Positions 32,575 through 41,452 of a DNA stretch of 64,000 nucleotides are shown here, one piece after another. The notes under the pieces were generated by a model. It worked only from the letters and a program-made list of their open reading frames with translations, was not told the DNA's origin and did not search any database. Position numbers and translations under genes: made by a program. This DNA is from VFJZ01 sp046598415 (GTDB lineage: Bacteria > Actinomycetota > Thermoleophilia > Gaiellales > F1-60-MAGs149): positions 1 through 64,000 of the forward strand of contig JBKJIG010000139.1 in NCBI GenBank assembly GCA_046598415.1, in the 5' to 3' direction. How positions within the stretch are numbered: the first letter of the stretch is position 1; every line of letters begins with the position of its first letter.

Positions 32575-32946
32575 GTGAGACTCTTCCGCGCACCGCGCAT
32601 CACGGTCACCTGCGACTGCGACGTGTCCCGGCAGGTGGCGTACGGCGAGGCCTACCGGTGCGAGTGCGGGCGCGAGTGGTCGACCGACAGCGTCCCGGAG
32701 GGGGACTACGAGGCGATCAAGCGGCTCGACCGCCGCTATCGCTCGATCGGCTGGATCGTCGGTCTCGCCTACGGCCTCTGGGTGCTGTACACGATCCTGG
32801 TCCTGCCCGGCATGCTGCTGCTGGTGCTGCCCGCCGGCATGCTCGCCTGGTTCGGCTTCCTGCGGCCGATCGTGCGCCGGCGCCACTACCGGGCCATCCA
32901 GGCGTTGACGCGGACATGGCACCTCCGACCGGGTCCCCGCACCTAG
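32575..32946 (+). CDS. Small membrane protein with cysteine-containing N-terminus
   Basis: 123 residues, GTG start at 32575 with GGGAG upstream. The N-terminus holds four cysteines (TCDCDVSRQVAYGEAYRCEC), likely a zinc-ribbon-like site, followed by two hydrophobic segments (IGWIVGLAYGLWVLYTILVL; MLLLVLPAGMLAWFGFL) and a basic tail. Family not recognised. It sits just before the flavin reductase gene. Confidence 0.6.
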   Translation: MRLFRAPRITVTCDCDVSRQVAYGEAYRCECGREWSTDSVPEGDYEAIKRLDRRYRSIGWIVGLAYGLWVLYTILVLPGMLLLVLPAGMLAWFGFLRPIVRRRHYRAIQALTRTWHLRPGPRT

Positions 32947-32949
32947 GAT
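32944..32949 (+). promoter_or_regulatory. Putative -10 element of the flavin reductase gene
   Basis: TAGGAT overlaps the preceding stop codon and lies 6 nt before the GTG at 32956, the leaderless pattern seen elsewhere in the window. Confidence 0.3.
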
Positions 32950-32955
32950 GCAGGC

Positions 32956-33564
32956 GTGACCGGCCACAAGGACCACCGGCCCGCCATCGACGGCGGCGTG
33001 CTGCGCGCGGTGATGGCCTCCTATCCGACGGGCGTCACGATCATCACGTCGCAGTTCGAGAGCCAGCTCGTCGGGATGGCGGCGAACTCGTTCACCAGCG
33101 TCTCGCTCGACCCGCCGATCGTGCTGGTCTGCTGCCAGCGCCACGCCCGCACGGCCGAGGCCGCCAAGCGATCGGGCCGGTTCGCGATCCACATCCTCGC
33201 CCACGACCAGGTCGACCACGCGCGGGCCTTCGTCGGTCGCGACGCGAAGCGGTTCGAGATGGTGCCGCACTCCCTCGACGCCGCCGGCGTGCCGATCCTC
33301 GACGACTGGCTGTCGCTGCTGGTGTGCGAGACCTACAGCGTGATGGTGGCCGGCGACCACGAGGTGCTGTTCGGCGAGGTCGTGCACTGCGAGCGCCGCG
33401 ACGGCGCGCCGCTGCTGTTCCACGAGAGCGCGCTACGCATGCTGCCGAAGCTGCCACCGCTGCCGATGACGGCCGCACCGACGATGCCTTCACCCGACGA
33501 CGACGACCTGTACGACTCGCTGGTGCGCGTGCTCGCGCCGCCGATCAAACCGCGTCAGGAATAG
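32956..33564 (+). CDS. Flavin reductase-like FMN-binding protein
   Basis: 202 residues, GTG start. The FMN-binding split-barrel is seen as ASYPTGVTIITSQFES (residues ~17-32), GMAANSFTSVSLDPPIVLVC and GRFAIHILAHDQ. These enzymes reduce FMN with NAD(P)H for a partner monooxygenase, or bind flavin. A possible partner is the Rieske oxygenase 5 kb away, but no adjacent oxygenase is present. Convergent with the diguanylate cyclase gene, overlapping it by 20 bp. Confidence 0.85.
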   Translation: MTGHKDHRPAIDGGVLRAVMASYPTGVTIITSQFESQLVGMAANSFTSVSLDPPIVLVCCQRHARTAEAAKRSGRFAIHILAHDQVDHARAFVGRDAKRFEMVPHSLDAAGVPILDDWLSLLVCETYSVMVAGDHEVLFGEVVHCERRDGAPLLFHESALRMLPKLPPLPMTAAPTMPSPDDDDLYDSLVRVLAPPIKPRQE

Positions 33565-35395
33565 CGTCGAGCAGGCGGAGGCTGGCGTAGGCGAGGCCCG
33601 CCACGGTCGCGATCACCTCGAGCAGACGCTGGTCGTCACGGTCGTACCGGGAGCGCAGGTTGGACGCCACGACGATCGCGCCGATGGCGCGGTCCTCGGC
33701 CACCAGCGGCGCGGCGACGATGCCGTACAGCGGCACCTCGGCGAGCGAGGGATGGTCGGCGGTCGCGTCGTCGACCAGAAACGCGCGACGGTCGCTCGAC
33801 GCGCGCTCGGCATAGCCGAGCAACGCATCGGCGCCGGTGGCGACCGGGCCGCGCTGGGCCTGCAGCACGAGCGCGCCGTCGTCGATGACGTAGAGGGCGC
33901 TGGCGTCGTGGGGCAGCGCCAGCGACAGCTCGTCCAGCACTGCGGAACCGACCGCCTCCATGGTGCGCGAGCCGCTGAGCGTGCCGGCGAGGGCCTGGAG
34001 GTGGCGCATCTGCTCGAACGAGCGGCGACCGCGCGCGGCCATCGACTCGCCCTGCGTGCGCCGGGCCGACAGCGCCTCGTCGGCCAGCGTGATGCGGTCC
34101 TTGCCGAGCCGCTTCGCCTCGTAGAGCGCGGCGTCGGCCGCCGCCAGCAGGTCGCGGATCGTCTCGCCGTCGTCGGGAAACTGCGCGATGCCCAGCGAGC
34201 ACGTCAGCTTCCAGCCGTCCAGATCGTTGGCCGCCAGCGCGCGTTGCAGACGGCGGCAGACGGTGCGCGCGTTGGACTTCGGCGTGGCCGGCAGCAGCAG
34301 CGCGAACTCCTCGCCGCCCACGCGGTAGGCGCGGTCGTCGGGCCGCACCCCGCGGTCGAACAGCGTCGCGACCAGGCGCAGCGCGTCGTCGCCGGCGACG
34401 TGACCGCGGCGGTCGTTGAGGTCCTTGAAGTCGTCCAGGTCGGCCATCACCAGCGAGAAGCCGGTCTCGCCCGCCCGGCTCGCGTCGATCAGCGCGGCGC
34501 CGTCTTCGTGGAAGCGCCGGTGGTTCGGCAGCCCGGTCAACGCGTCGGTCAGGGACGCGGCGACGACCGTCTGGTAGCGCACCAGGTTCGCGTGGGCGGT
34601 GGCCGCGTGCGACGCGACCAGCTCGGCCTCCTCGAAGGCTCCGGGCGGCACGAGCCGCGACCGGTGCGCGATGCCGGCGAGCACGCCCAGCCACTGGCGG
34701 CCGGCGCGCAGCGGCACGATCACGTACTCGCCGACGCGGCCGGGCTCGCCGCCGAGGGCGAGCGTGGCGGTGCGGGCCTTGGCGACGTCGACGGCCACGG
34801 GCGAGTCGGCCGAGCGGCGCCAGAGCGGGCCGGGCTCGGGGCTCTCGAGTGGGCCGATCAGGCACTGGACGGCTTCCAGCTCGAGCAGGTCGCCGACCGT
34901 GCGGCAGGCCAGCTCGAGCAGGCCGTCGCCGTCGTTCTGCGCCGCGATTCGCACGAACGCGCGCGAGAGGCGCGTCGTCGCGCTCTCGGAGCGCGCACGC
35001 GTGCCGAGGGCCTCGATCGCCGCCCGCAGCGCGATCACGGCAGCACCCAGCTCGTCCCGCTCGGGGCCGGTCAGCGGCCGGCCGACGTCGATCAGCGCGC
35101 GGCGGTCGCCAAGCGCGAAGGCGAGCGAGCCGGACGGGTCGGCCAGATGCGCATCGAGGTCGAGGGTATGGACGACGGTGTCATGGCCGTGCTGCGCCTG
35201 CAGGCGCAACTGCTCGCCGTCCTGGGTGTAGAGCGCGAGCTGTGCATCCTCCGACAACGCGCCGCGGAGGGTCTGCAGGAAGGCGTCATAGAGCTCGCCC
35301 GCCGACCGACCGCCCCGGAGGGCACGGGCGACGATCTCACCGAGCCGGCCCGGATCCGGGTCCGACGGGCGTCGCATGGGAGAGGCCACGGACAA
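33545..35395 (-). CDS. GAF-GGDEF-GAF diguanylate cyclase
   Basis: 616 residues, no membrane segments. The first GAF-like part lies at residues 30-280 and the GGDEF domain at about 290-430, with the active GGEEF motif near residue 360 and an intact RxxD inhibitory site five residues before it (RPDDRAYRVGGEEF). A second GAF domain runs from about 460 to 610 (LPLYGIVAAPL-type). It makes cyclic di-GMP in response to a ligand or redox signal. No EAL partner in the window. Confidence 0.9.
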   Translation of the reverse strand: MSVASPMRRPSDPDPGRLGEIVARALRGGRSAGELYDAFLQTLRGALSEDAQLALYTQDGEQLRLQAQHGHDTVVHTLDLDAHLADPSGSLAFALGDRRALIDVGRPLTGPERDELGAAVIALRAAIEALGTRARSESATTRLSRAFVRIAAQNDGDGLLELACRTVGDLLELEAVQCLIGPLESPEPGPLWRRSADSPVAVDVAKARTATLALGGEPGRVGEYVIVPLRAGRQWLGVLAGIAHRSRLVPPGAFEEAELVASHAATAHANLVRYQTVVAASLTDALTGLPNHRRFHEDGAALIDASRAGETGFSLVMADLDDFKDLNDRRGHVAGDDALRLVATLFDRGVRPDDRAYRVGGEEFALLLPATPKSNARTVCRRLQRALAANDLDGWKLTCSLGIAQFPDDGETIRDLLAAADAALYEAKRLGKDRITLADEALSARRTQGESMAARGRRSFEQMRHLQALAGTLSGSRTMEAVGSAVLDELSLALPHDASALYVIDDGALVLQAQRGPVATGADALLGYAERASSDRRAFLVDDATADHPSLAEVPLYGIVAAPLVAEDRAIGAIVVASNLRSRYDRDDQRLLEVIATVAGLAYASLRLLDAIPDAV

Positions 35396-35453
35396 AACGG
35401 TACCACCGGACTCGCGATTCGGTTCGCGGCGATCGACGCGTTCGGGCCCTGAC

Positions 35454-35459
35454 TACACT
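35454..35459 (+). promoter_or_regulatory. Putative -10 element of the amino-acid dehydrogenase gene
   Basis: TACACT lies 6 nt before the ATG at 35466. The spacer GGGGAG may also act as a ribosome site. Confidence 0.4.
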
Positions 35460-35465
35460 GGGGAG

Positions 35466-36587
35466 ATGCCCGTCCTCGACGTGATGGCCGCCGCCGGCCA
35501 CGAGCAGGTCGTTCTCGTCGCCGATGCCCGCACCGGACTTCGCGCCATCATCGCCATCCACTCCACGGCGCTCGGGCCCGCGCTCGGCGGCGTGCGCTTC
35601 TGGCACTACGCGTCCGAGGAGGACGCACTCCGCGACGCCCTCCGGCTGAGCGAGGCGATGACGCTGAAGGCCGCCGCCGCCGGCCTCGATCAGGGCGGTG
35701 GAAAGGTCGTCGTGATGCTCGATCCCGAGCGCCCCCGCGACGAGGCGACCCTGCGCGCGCTGGGCCGCGCCATCGACGAGCTCGGCGGCCGCTACATCGC
35801 CGCCGAGGACGTCGGCGCGACCGAGCAGGACATGAACTGGATCGCGCTCGAGACGCCCTGGGTGACCGGCGTCAGCGTCGCCGACGGAGGCTCCGGTGAC
35901 CCGTCGCCAACCACCGCCGTCGGCGTCGTCGCGGGCATCCGCGCGGTGCTGAACGAGGTGCACGGCGATCCGTCGCCCGCCGGCCGCCACGTCGCCGTGC
36001 AGGGCACGGGCCACGTCGGCTCGAACGTCGTGCGCCTGCTGGTCGAGGCCGGTGCACGGGTGACCGCAGCCGACCTCCGGCCCGAGGAGCCGGCGGCGCT
36101 GGCGGCCGAGCTGGGCGTCGCCGTGACGGGCGTCGACGAGATCCTGTTCGCGGAGTGCGACGTGCTGTCGCCATGCGCGCTCGGCGCCGTGTTCACGCCC
36201 GCCACCATCCCGCGGCTGCGCTGCCGCGGGATCGCCGGCGCCGCCAACAACCAGCTCGGCACGATCGAGGACGGCGACGCGCTCGCCGCCCGCGACATCG
36301 CCTACGCGGCCGACTTCGTCGTCAGCGCCGGCGGCATCATCAACATCGCCGGAGAGTTCGGCGGCTACGACGCCGAGCGCCAGCGCGAGCGCACGCGCGG
36401 CATCGAACAGACCGTCGGGCGGGTGTTCGCACTGGCGCGGGCGCGCGACCTCTCCCCCGCCCGCGCCGCCGAGGCGCTGGCCCGCGAGCGCATCGCCGCG
36501 ATCGCGCCGCTCGCCAGCCGCTGGCGGCCCGGCGACCGCACCGCCTGGACGCAGGGCCGCGGTCTGGAACGGCTCCGCGGCACGTGA
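35466..36587 (+). CDS. Leucine/phenylalanine/valine-type amino-acid dehydrogenase
   Basis: 373 residues. NAD-dependent oxidative deamination of a branched-chain or aromatic amino acid. The N-terminal dimerisation domain carries LSEAMTLKAAAAGLDQGGGK (two catalytic lysines; most relatives have GLDLGGGK). The NAD-binding domain starts GRHVAVQGTGHVGSNVVRLL, followed by the typical GIAGAANNQLGTIEDGDALA and VVSAGGIINIAGE. Shorter than glutamate dehydrogenase, so leucine-dehydrogenase type. The 3' end overlaps the rhomboid start (GTGA). Confidence 0.9.
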   Translation: MPVLDVMAAAGHEQVVLVADARTGLRAIIAIHSTALGPALGGVRFWHYASEEDALRDALRLSEAMTLKAAAAGLDQGGGKVVVMLDPERPRDEATLRALGRAIDELGGRYIAAEDVGATEQDMNWIALETPWVTGVSVADGGSGDPSPTTAVGVVAGIRAVLNEVHGDPSPAGRHVAVQGTGHVGSNVVRLLVEAGARVTAADLRPEEPAALAAELGVAVTGVDEILFAECDVLSPCALGAVFTPATIPRLRCRGIAGAANNQLGTIEDGDALAARDIAYAADFVVSAGGIINIAGEFGGYDAERQRERTRGIEQTVGRVFALARARDLSPARAAEALARERIAAIAPLASRWRPGDRTAWTQGRGLERLRGT

Positions 36588-37393
36588 TCCCGCTGCGGGA
36601 CAACGTCCCGACGCTGCGCCGGCCGCTCGTGACGTGGCTGATCATCGTCGTCAACGTCGCGATCTTCGTGTTCTCGATCGCGCAGCCGGACCGCGCGATG
36701 CGCCGCTACGACGGCGACGGCACGGTCAAGATCTCCGGCTTCGACGCGACCACGCTGGAATACGGCTTCACGCCCTGCGAGGTGCAGTCGGAGTGCGACC
36801 GGGCGGACTACGGTGAGACCCTCCGCGCCGGCTCCGACAACGTCGATGATGTGGTCGACGTCCGCGTCGACCGGGCGGTGGTGTGGCTGACCCTGCTGAC
36901 CGCGATGTTCATGCACGGCGGGTGGATCCACCTGATCGGCAACATGCTGTTCCTGTTCGTCTTCGGCAACAACGTCGAGGACGCCATGGGCCGCGGCGGA
37001 TTCCTGCTGTTCTACCTGCTGGGCGGGCTCGCGGCATCGCTGACGCAGTTCGCGATCGACACGGGCTCGGAGGTGCCCAACATCGGGGCCAGCGGCGCCA
37101 TCGCCGGCGTGCTCGGCGGCTACGTGCTGCTGCATCCGCGCGCCCGCGTGCTGACGGCGATCCCGCTGCTCGTGTTCGTCTACGTGGCCGAGCTGCCGGC
37201 GGTGCTGGTGCTACTCACCTGGTTCGGCCTGCAGGTGCTGGACGGCTCGGCGGGCCTCGTCAACCCGGACGTGTCGTTCGGGGTTGCGTACTTCGCGCAC
37301 ATCGGCGGCTTCGTGGCCGGGCTCCTGCTGGTGCGCCTGTTCGCCTGGCCCAAACGCGCCCGCAACCGGCGCGGCGACGTGCGTTACGCCTGA
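36584..37393 (+). CDS. Rhomboid-family intramembrane serine protease
   Basis: 269 residues, GTG start overlapping the upstream stop codon. Six or seven membrane segments. The catalytic Ser170 lies in GASGAIAG and the His239 in AYFAHIGGFVAG; the HGGWIHLIGNMLFLFVFGNN segment (about residues 107-126) is the family's hallmark. It carries an extracytoplasmic insert between helices 1 and 2 with a cysteine pair (TPCEVQSEC). It cleaves membrane-anchored proteins; substrate unknown. Confidence 0.9.
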   Translation: MIPLRDNVPTLRRPLVTWLIIVVNVAIFVFSIAQPDRAMRRYDGDGTVKISGFDATTLEYGFTPCEVQSECDRADYGETLRAGSDNVDDVVDVRVDRAVVWLTLLTAMFMHGGWIHLIGNMLFLFVFGNNVEDAMGRGGFLLFYLLGGLAASLTQFAIDTGSEVPNIGASGAIAGVLGGYVLLHPRARVLTAIPLLVFVYVAELPAVLVLLTWFGLQVLDGSAGLVNPDVSFGVAYFAHIGGFVAGLLLVRLFAWPKRARNRRGDVRYA

Positions 37394-38193
37394 ACGACGA
37401 GCCGGCCGTCGTCGAGCCGCGCGTTCGCGCGAAACGACGGCAGCGGGGCCTGCATGCCGGTGCCACGCGCCAGGTCCTCGACGTCGAACAGCCGGGCGAC
37501 CAGGTCGCAGGTGACGCGGTACGAGCACGACCCGCCCGACCACGCGAAGGTGACGCGGATCGCCCGCGGCAGCGTGCAGCCCTCGACGCCGAGCCGGATC
37601 GATGGCGGCCCGTGCTCCTCGATCAGCCCGAGCACCGCCCGCATGTGTGGCGAGCGGTTGAAGATCTCGGCGGCGATACCGCACATGTACGTGGGATCGG
37701 CCTCGCGGCGACGAGCGCGGAGCAGCATCTCCTGCGCCTCGAGACTCTCGGCGGCGCGGCGCTCGGCGTCGGTGATCAGGCGATCCTTCTCGGCCAGGCG
37801 CACGTCGACCGTGGCCGCGACCTGCCGCGCCTCGGCCAGGGCGCCGCGCAGCTCGGCCAGCTCGGCCTCCAGCTGGCCGCGCGACACGCGTTCGTCGCGC
37901 AGCTCGATCTGCGAGCCGCCGAGGTCGTGCTCGAGGCGCTCGAGGTCGCTCTGCAGCCGTACGACCAGGCGCTCGTGGTCGACCTCGTTGTCGACGTTCA
38001 CCGGCAGGGGCCGGCGGGCGGAGCGCTCGCCCAGCAGCTGCCACCCGGAGCGGTCGGCCTTGGCGATGCACAGCGGGCACACGGTCAGGACGCTCTTGTT
38101 GCGAGCGTCCTGATAGGTGCGTGCGGACTCGCCGACGAGGAGGTTGCGCCGACAGACCGCGCAGCGCGTACCGTGCTCAAGATGCGTCACCAC
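37384..38193 (-). CDS. Zinc-ribbon and coiled-coil protein of unknown function
   Basis: 269 residues. Two CxxC pairs (TRCAVCRR near residue 10; TVCPLCIAK near 40) form a treble-clef/zinc-ribbon-like N-terminus. Residues ~70-165 are heptad-rich helix (LQSDLERLEHDLGG ... GQLEAELAELRGALAEARQVA), and the C-terminus is beta-rich (LGVEGCTLPRAIRVTFAW). Family not recognised; probably a DNA- or protein-binding factor. Start GTG 38193, with TATGAT 9 nt upstream. Confidence 0.65.
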   Translation of the reverse strand: MVTHLEHGTRCAVCRRNLLVGESARTYQDARNKSVLTVCPLCIAKADRSGWQLLGERSARRPLPVNVDNEVDHERLVVRLQSDLERLEHDLGGSQIELRDERVSRGQLEAELAELRGALAEARQVAATVDVRLAEKDRLITDAERRAAESLEAQEMLLRARRREADPTYMCGIAAEIFNRSPHMRAVLGLIEEHGPPSIRLGVEGCTLPRAIRVTFAWSGGSCSYRVTCDLVARLFDVEDLARGTGMQAPLPSFRANARLDDGRLVVQA

Positions 38194-38202
38194 GGGCGTC
38201 GG

Positions 38203-38208
38203 ATCATA
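38203..38208 (-). promoter_or_regulatory. Putative -10 element of the zinc-ribbon gene
   Basis: TATGAT on the minus strand lies 9 nt before the GTG at 38193. One of the best -10 matches in the window; no ribosome-binding site seen. Confidence 0.4.
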
Positions 38209-38243
38209 CCCGCTTGCAGCGAGTTCCGCGATTGCAGTCCGCT

Positions 38244-38274
38244 GCGGCGGATCCCTCGGACGAGGGATCGCCGC
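38244..38274. repeat. Strong intergenic inverted repeat between divergent genes
   Basis: GCGGCG-G-ATCCCTCG pairs with CGAGGGAT-CGCCGC, a stem of about 14 bp with one bulged G and a tiny GA loop. It lies in the 173-bp divergent gap between the zinc-ribbon and acyltransferase genes, where a terminator is not expected, so an operator or 5' leader structure is possible. Confidence 0.45.
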
Positions 38275-38366
38275 GGATTCCGAACCGGCGTAGCTTGGCG
38301 CTACCCCTCCTCCACGTCGGTTCGGGCCCGCCGCTCCCGGCGGGCCCCCGGCGCGGGAGGAGCTCC

Positions 38367-38921
38367 GTGACCGGCGCCGAGCGCGCGATCTGGCGGTCCG
38401 CGGTTCCGGCCCTGCGGTGGTGCACCCGCCACCTGCGGCGCCCCGCGGTAACCGGCGCCGGGCACGTCCCGGCCGGCGGCGCCGTCCTCGCCTACAACCA
38501 CCAGCGCCTCACCGACTGGCTGCTGGCCATCCAGGTGACCGACCGGCCGATGCGGTTCCTCGTCGGCGACCACGTGATGCGCTGGCCCTTCGTCGGCCGG
38601 GCGCTGCGCGCCGCCGGTCAGATCTCGATCGAGCGCGGCGCAAGCGATTCCGACGCGATCCGCCGCGCCATCGCGGCGGCGGGCGCGGGCGAACTGGTCG
38701 GCGTGTTCCCGGAGGGGCGGCTGATTCGGGGCGAGGGGCTCGGCGCGATCCAGCGCGGCGCCGCGCTGATCGCCACGCGGGCCGGCGTGCCGCTGGTGCC
38801 GGTCGCGATTCTCCGGCGCCCGGTCCGGGTGCGCATCGGCGCGCCGCTCGAGCCGACCGGATCGACGCGCGAGCTCACGGCCCGGCTGGAAATCGCGCTG
38901 CAGTCGCTGGTAGACTCCTGA
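38367..38921 (+). CDS. PlsC-family 1-acyl-glycerol-3-phosphate acyltransferase
   Basis: 184 residues, GTG start with a GGGAGGAG ribosome site. The acyltransferase motif NHQRLTD (Hx4D, about residues 48-54) and FPEGRLIRGEG (~115-125) are both present. It transfers a fatty acyl chain to a lysophospholipid or glycerol-phosphate acceptor at the inner membrane face. Short, without a membrane helix. Its end overlaps the palindrome before the Rieske gene. Confidence 0.85.
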   Translation: MTGAERAIWRSAVPALRWCTRHLRRPAVTGAGHVPAGGAVLAYNHQRLTDWLLAIQVTDRPMRFLVGDHVMRWPFVGRALRAAGQISIERGASDSDAIRRAIAAAGAGELVGVFPEGRLIRGEGLGAIQRGAALIATRAGVPLVPVAILRRPVRVRIGAPLEPTGSTRELTARLEIALQSLVDS

Positions 38922-38937
38922 CTGACTGAACAGTCAG
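38922..38937. promoter_or_regulatory. TetR-type operator upstream of the Rieske oxygenase
   Basis: CTGACTGAACAGTCAG is a perfect 7-bp inverted repeat with a 2-bp spacer. Extended by flanking bases it becomes CCTGACTG-N6-CAGTCAGG (38917-38938). It lies 14 bp before the Rieske ATG and includes the end of the acyltransferase gene. Consistent with TetR-family control. Confidence 0.6.
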
Positions 38938-38951
38938 GAAAGGTGTGTGCG

Positions 38952-40040
38952 ATGGCCGTCGATGTGGATCTCCGGGCGCTGCTGGAGCAGGGCTACACGC
39001 TGCCGGCCCACTGGTACTCGGATCCGGACATCCACGCGCTGGAGCGCGAGCTGGTCTTCTCCCGTTACTGGCAGTTCGCCGGGCCCGTCGAGTGGCTCGA
39101 CCAGGACGGCGCCTACTTCGCCACCCGCGCCGGGCACATCCCGGTCGTGGTCGTGCGCGACGGCGGCGAGATCCGCGCGTTCGTGAACGTCTGCCGGCAC
39201 CGCGCGCACATCGTCGCCAGTGCCCGTGGCTGCGCGAAGACGCTGCAGTGCCCGTACCACGCGTGGACGTACGGGCTCGACGGCACCCTGCGCAACGCGC
39301 CGCGCGCGCAGATTGAGGGCGACTTCCACCCGGAGGAGCTCGGCCTGCTGCCCGTGGCCGTCGACACGTGGGGTCCGCTGGTGTTCGTCAACCCCGACGT
39401 CGACGCCGCGCCGCTGCTGGACGCGCTCGGCCCGCTGCCCGGCCACATCGCGGCGAGCGGCATCGACCTGGGCGCGCTCCGGCTGCGCCGCGTCGAGCCG
39501 GCGATCAGCGAGTACAACTGGAAGACGGCCATCGAGAACACCCTCGAGTGCTACCACTGCCAGGTCGCCCACCCCGGCTTCTCGCGGGTGATCGACGTCG
39601 GCAAGAGCGCGTACGAGCTGGCCACCGACGGGCTGTTGCTGTCCCAGTTCGGGCCCGCCAAGACCGGCGACGATCCGCGCCGCCCGCCGATGCCCGACGG
39701 CATCGTCAAACAGGCGCAGTACCACATCCTCTTCCCGTCGAGCTCCGTCGACGTGGTGCCCGGGCCCGCCAACCTGCAGGCCTACGCGTGGTCGCCGCTG
39801 TCGACGACGCAGATGGCGTCGACCACCTTCTCCTGGTTCTCGGCGGAGACCACCGAGGAGGAGATCGACCAGATCGTCGCCTTCAACAACGAGGTCAGCG
39901 CCGAGGACGGGGCGCTCGTCGACTCCGTGCAGGAAGGGCTCGACTCGGGCGCCGTGCCGCACGGGAAGCTAATGCCGGAGTCGGAGGCCCTCATCGGCCG
40001 CTTCCAACGCCTGCTCTACGACGCGCTAACCGGCGCGTAG
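38952..40040 (+). CDS. Rieske-type non-heme iron oxygenase alpha subunit
   Basis: 362 residues. The [2Fe-2S] Rieske cluster ligands are C81-x-H83-x16-C100-x2-H103 (CRH...CPYH). The mononuclear iron site is in ENTLECYHCQVAHPG. Sequence features (GYTLPAHWYSDPDIHALERELVFSRYWQFAG at the N-terminus) resemble the glycine-betaine/carnitine/stachydrine demethylase or hydroxylase branch more than naphthalene dioxygenase. It needs an electron-transfer partner, not adjacent here. The ATG at 38952 was chosen over the GTG at 38943 for the AGGAAAGG ribosome-site spacing. Confidence 0.85.
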   Translation: MAVDVDLRALLEQGYTLPAHWYSDPDIHALERELVFSRYWQFAGPVEWLDQDGAYFATRAGHIPVVVVRDGGEIRAFVNVCRHRAHIVASARGCAKTLQCPYHAWTYGLDGTLRNAPRAQIEGDFHPEELGLLPVAVDTWGPLVFVNPDVDAAPLLDALGPLPGHIAASGIDLGALRLRRVEPAISEYNWKTAIENTLECYHCQVAHPGFSRVIDVGKSAYELATDGLLLSQFGPAKTGDDPRRPPMPDGIVKQAQYHILFPSSSVDVVPGPANLQAYAWSPLSTTQMASTTFSWFSAETTEEEIDQIVAFNNEVSAEDGALVDSVQEGLDSGAVPHGKLMPESEALIGRFQRLLYDALTGA

Positions 40041-41452
40041 GCCCGCTCGGCGGCGGCGAGCGTGACGCTGAACGTGGCGCCACCCTCCTCGCCGGTGACC
40101 GCGACCGCGCCGCCGTGCGCCTCGACGATCGCCTGCACGATCGCGAGGCCGAGTCCCGAACCGCCGCCCGAGCGGGCGCGCGACGCATCGACCCGGTAGA
40201 ACCGCTCGAACACGCGCTCGGCCGACGCCTGGTCGAGGCCCGGTCCCTGGTCCGTGACGCGCAGGAGCGCGTGCCCGTCCTCGAGCTCGACGCCGACGCG
40301 CGCGGGCGTGCCGGGCGGCGTGTGCGAGCGGACGTTCGCGAGCAGGTTGTCGACCACCTGGCGCAGAGCCTGCGCATCGCCGGTGACGGGCACACGGCCA
40401 GGCGCGTCGAGCGTCAGCGGCCGGTCCGGCTCGAGCACGCGGGCGGCGTCGACGGCGTCGCGGGCGATCTCCGAGAGGTCGATCTCCTCCTGCTGCAGCC
40501 GGCGGCCGGTGTCGAGCCGCGCAAGCAGCAGCAGGTCGTCGACCAGCAGACCGATGCGCACGGCCTCGCGCTGAATGGCGCCCATGGCCCGCTCCAGGTC
40601 CTCCGGCCGGTCGCGGGCGCCACGGTCGAACAGCTCGGCATAGGCACGCACCGCGGCCACCGGCGTACGCAGCTCGTGCGACGCGTCGGACACGAACCGC
40701 CGCAGCCGCTCCTCCGACGCCGCCCGCTCCGCGAACGCGCCTTCGATCTGGCCGAGCATGGCGTTCAGCGCATGGCCGAGGCGGCCCACCTCGGTCGACT
40801 CATCGTCGGGCTCGACGCGTCGCGACAGGTCGCCGGCACCGATCGCGGCGGCGTCCTCCTCGATCCGCACCAGCGGCCGCAGCCCACGGCGGATCGCGAG
40901 CGTGCCGGCCGCCGCGATGCTGAGCAGGACGGCGAGGGCCACCAGCGCCTCGATCAGCGCGAGGCGATCGAGCGTGGCGTCGGTCTCCCCGAGCGGCGCC
41001 GCCAGGATGAGGACGCCGACGTCGGACGGCAGCACCTGGGCGCGCACGCGGAAGCCCGACCCGCCGCCGGCCGCGCCGACGGTCGCCTGGAACGGCCCGC
41101 CGGACGCGTCGATCGACGTCGGCAGCTGCGGTATCCGCGGCTCCTCGCCGGGCGGCGCGAAGGTCCGGCCGAAGAGCTTCGCGCCCTGCGGGTCGCGCAC
41201 CTCGACGTAGAGGCCCGGCGTCAGCTGGCCGGCCTGCCCGAGCGCGCCGAACCCGCCCGGCCCGCGGCCTGGCCCGCCGCGTGTGAGGGCGCGGGCCACC
41301 CCGGTCGACGACGCCTCGAGCGTGCGGTCGACGCGGTCGAGGAGAAACGACCGCAGCGCCGCGTAGGTGGCGACGCCGGCGATGATCAGGCCGACCGCGG
41401 CGAGCACCGTGGTGATGACCACGAGGCGCGTGCGGAGGGAGCCCAGGCGCAT
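40016..41452 (-). CDS. Two-component sensor histidine kinase
   Basis: 478 residues. Transmembrane segment 1 is at residues 11-35, a periplasmic sensor at 36-160, TM2 at 165-185, and a HAMP linker at 186-240 (RRGLRPLVRIEEDAAAIGAG). The H-box is FVSDASHELRTPVAAVRA (phospho-His259), followed by the ATPase domain with NLLANV, DQGPGL, FERFYRVD and GSGLGLAIV. Paired with the response regulator whose stop codon touches its start. Its 3' end overlaps the Rieske gene, convergent. Stimulus unknown. Confidence 0.9.
   Translation of the reverse strand: MRLGSLRTRLVVITTVLAAVGLIIAGVATYAALRSFLLDRVDRTLEASSTGVARALTRGGPGRGPGGFGALGQAGQLTPGLYVEVRDPQGAKLFGRTFAPPGEEPRIPQLPTSIDASGGPFQATVGAAGGGSGFRVRAQVLPSDVGVLILAAPLGETDATLDRLALIEALVALAVLLSIAAAGTLAIRRGLRPLVRIEEDAAAIGAGDLSRRVEPDDESTEVGRLGHALNAMLGQIEGAFAERAASEERLRRFVSDASHELRTPVAAVRAYAELFDRGARDRPEDLERAMGAIQREAVRIGLLVDDLLLLARLDTGRRLQQEEIDLSEIARDAVDAARVLEPDRPLTLDAPGRVPVTGDAQALRQVVDNLLANVRSHTPPGTPARVGVELEDGHALLRVTDQGPGLDQASAERVFERFYRVDASRARSGGGSGLGLAIVQAIVEAHGGAVAVTGEEGGATFSVTLAAAERAYAPVSAS

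Noticed and set aside
40754..41452. Plus-strand frames opposite the sensor kinase
   Set aside because: Shadows of a well-defined histidine kinase with all motifs in order on the minus strand.
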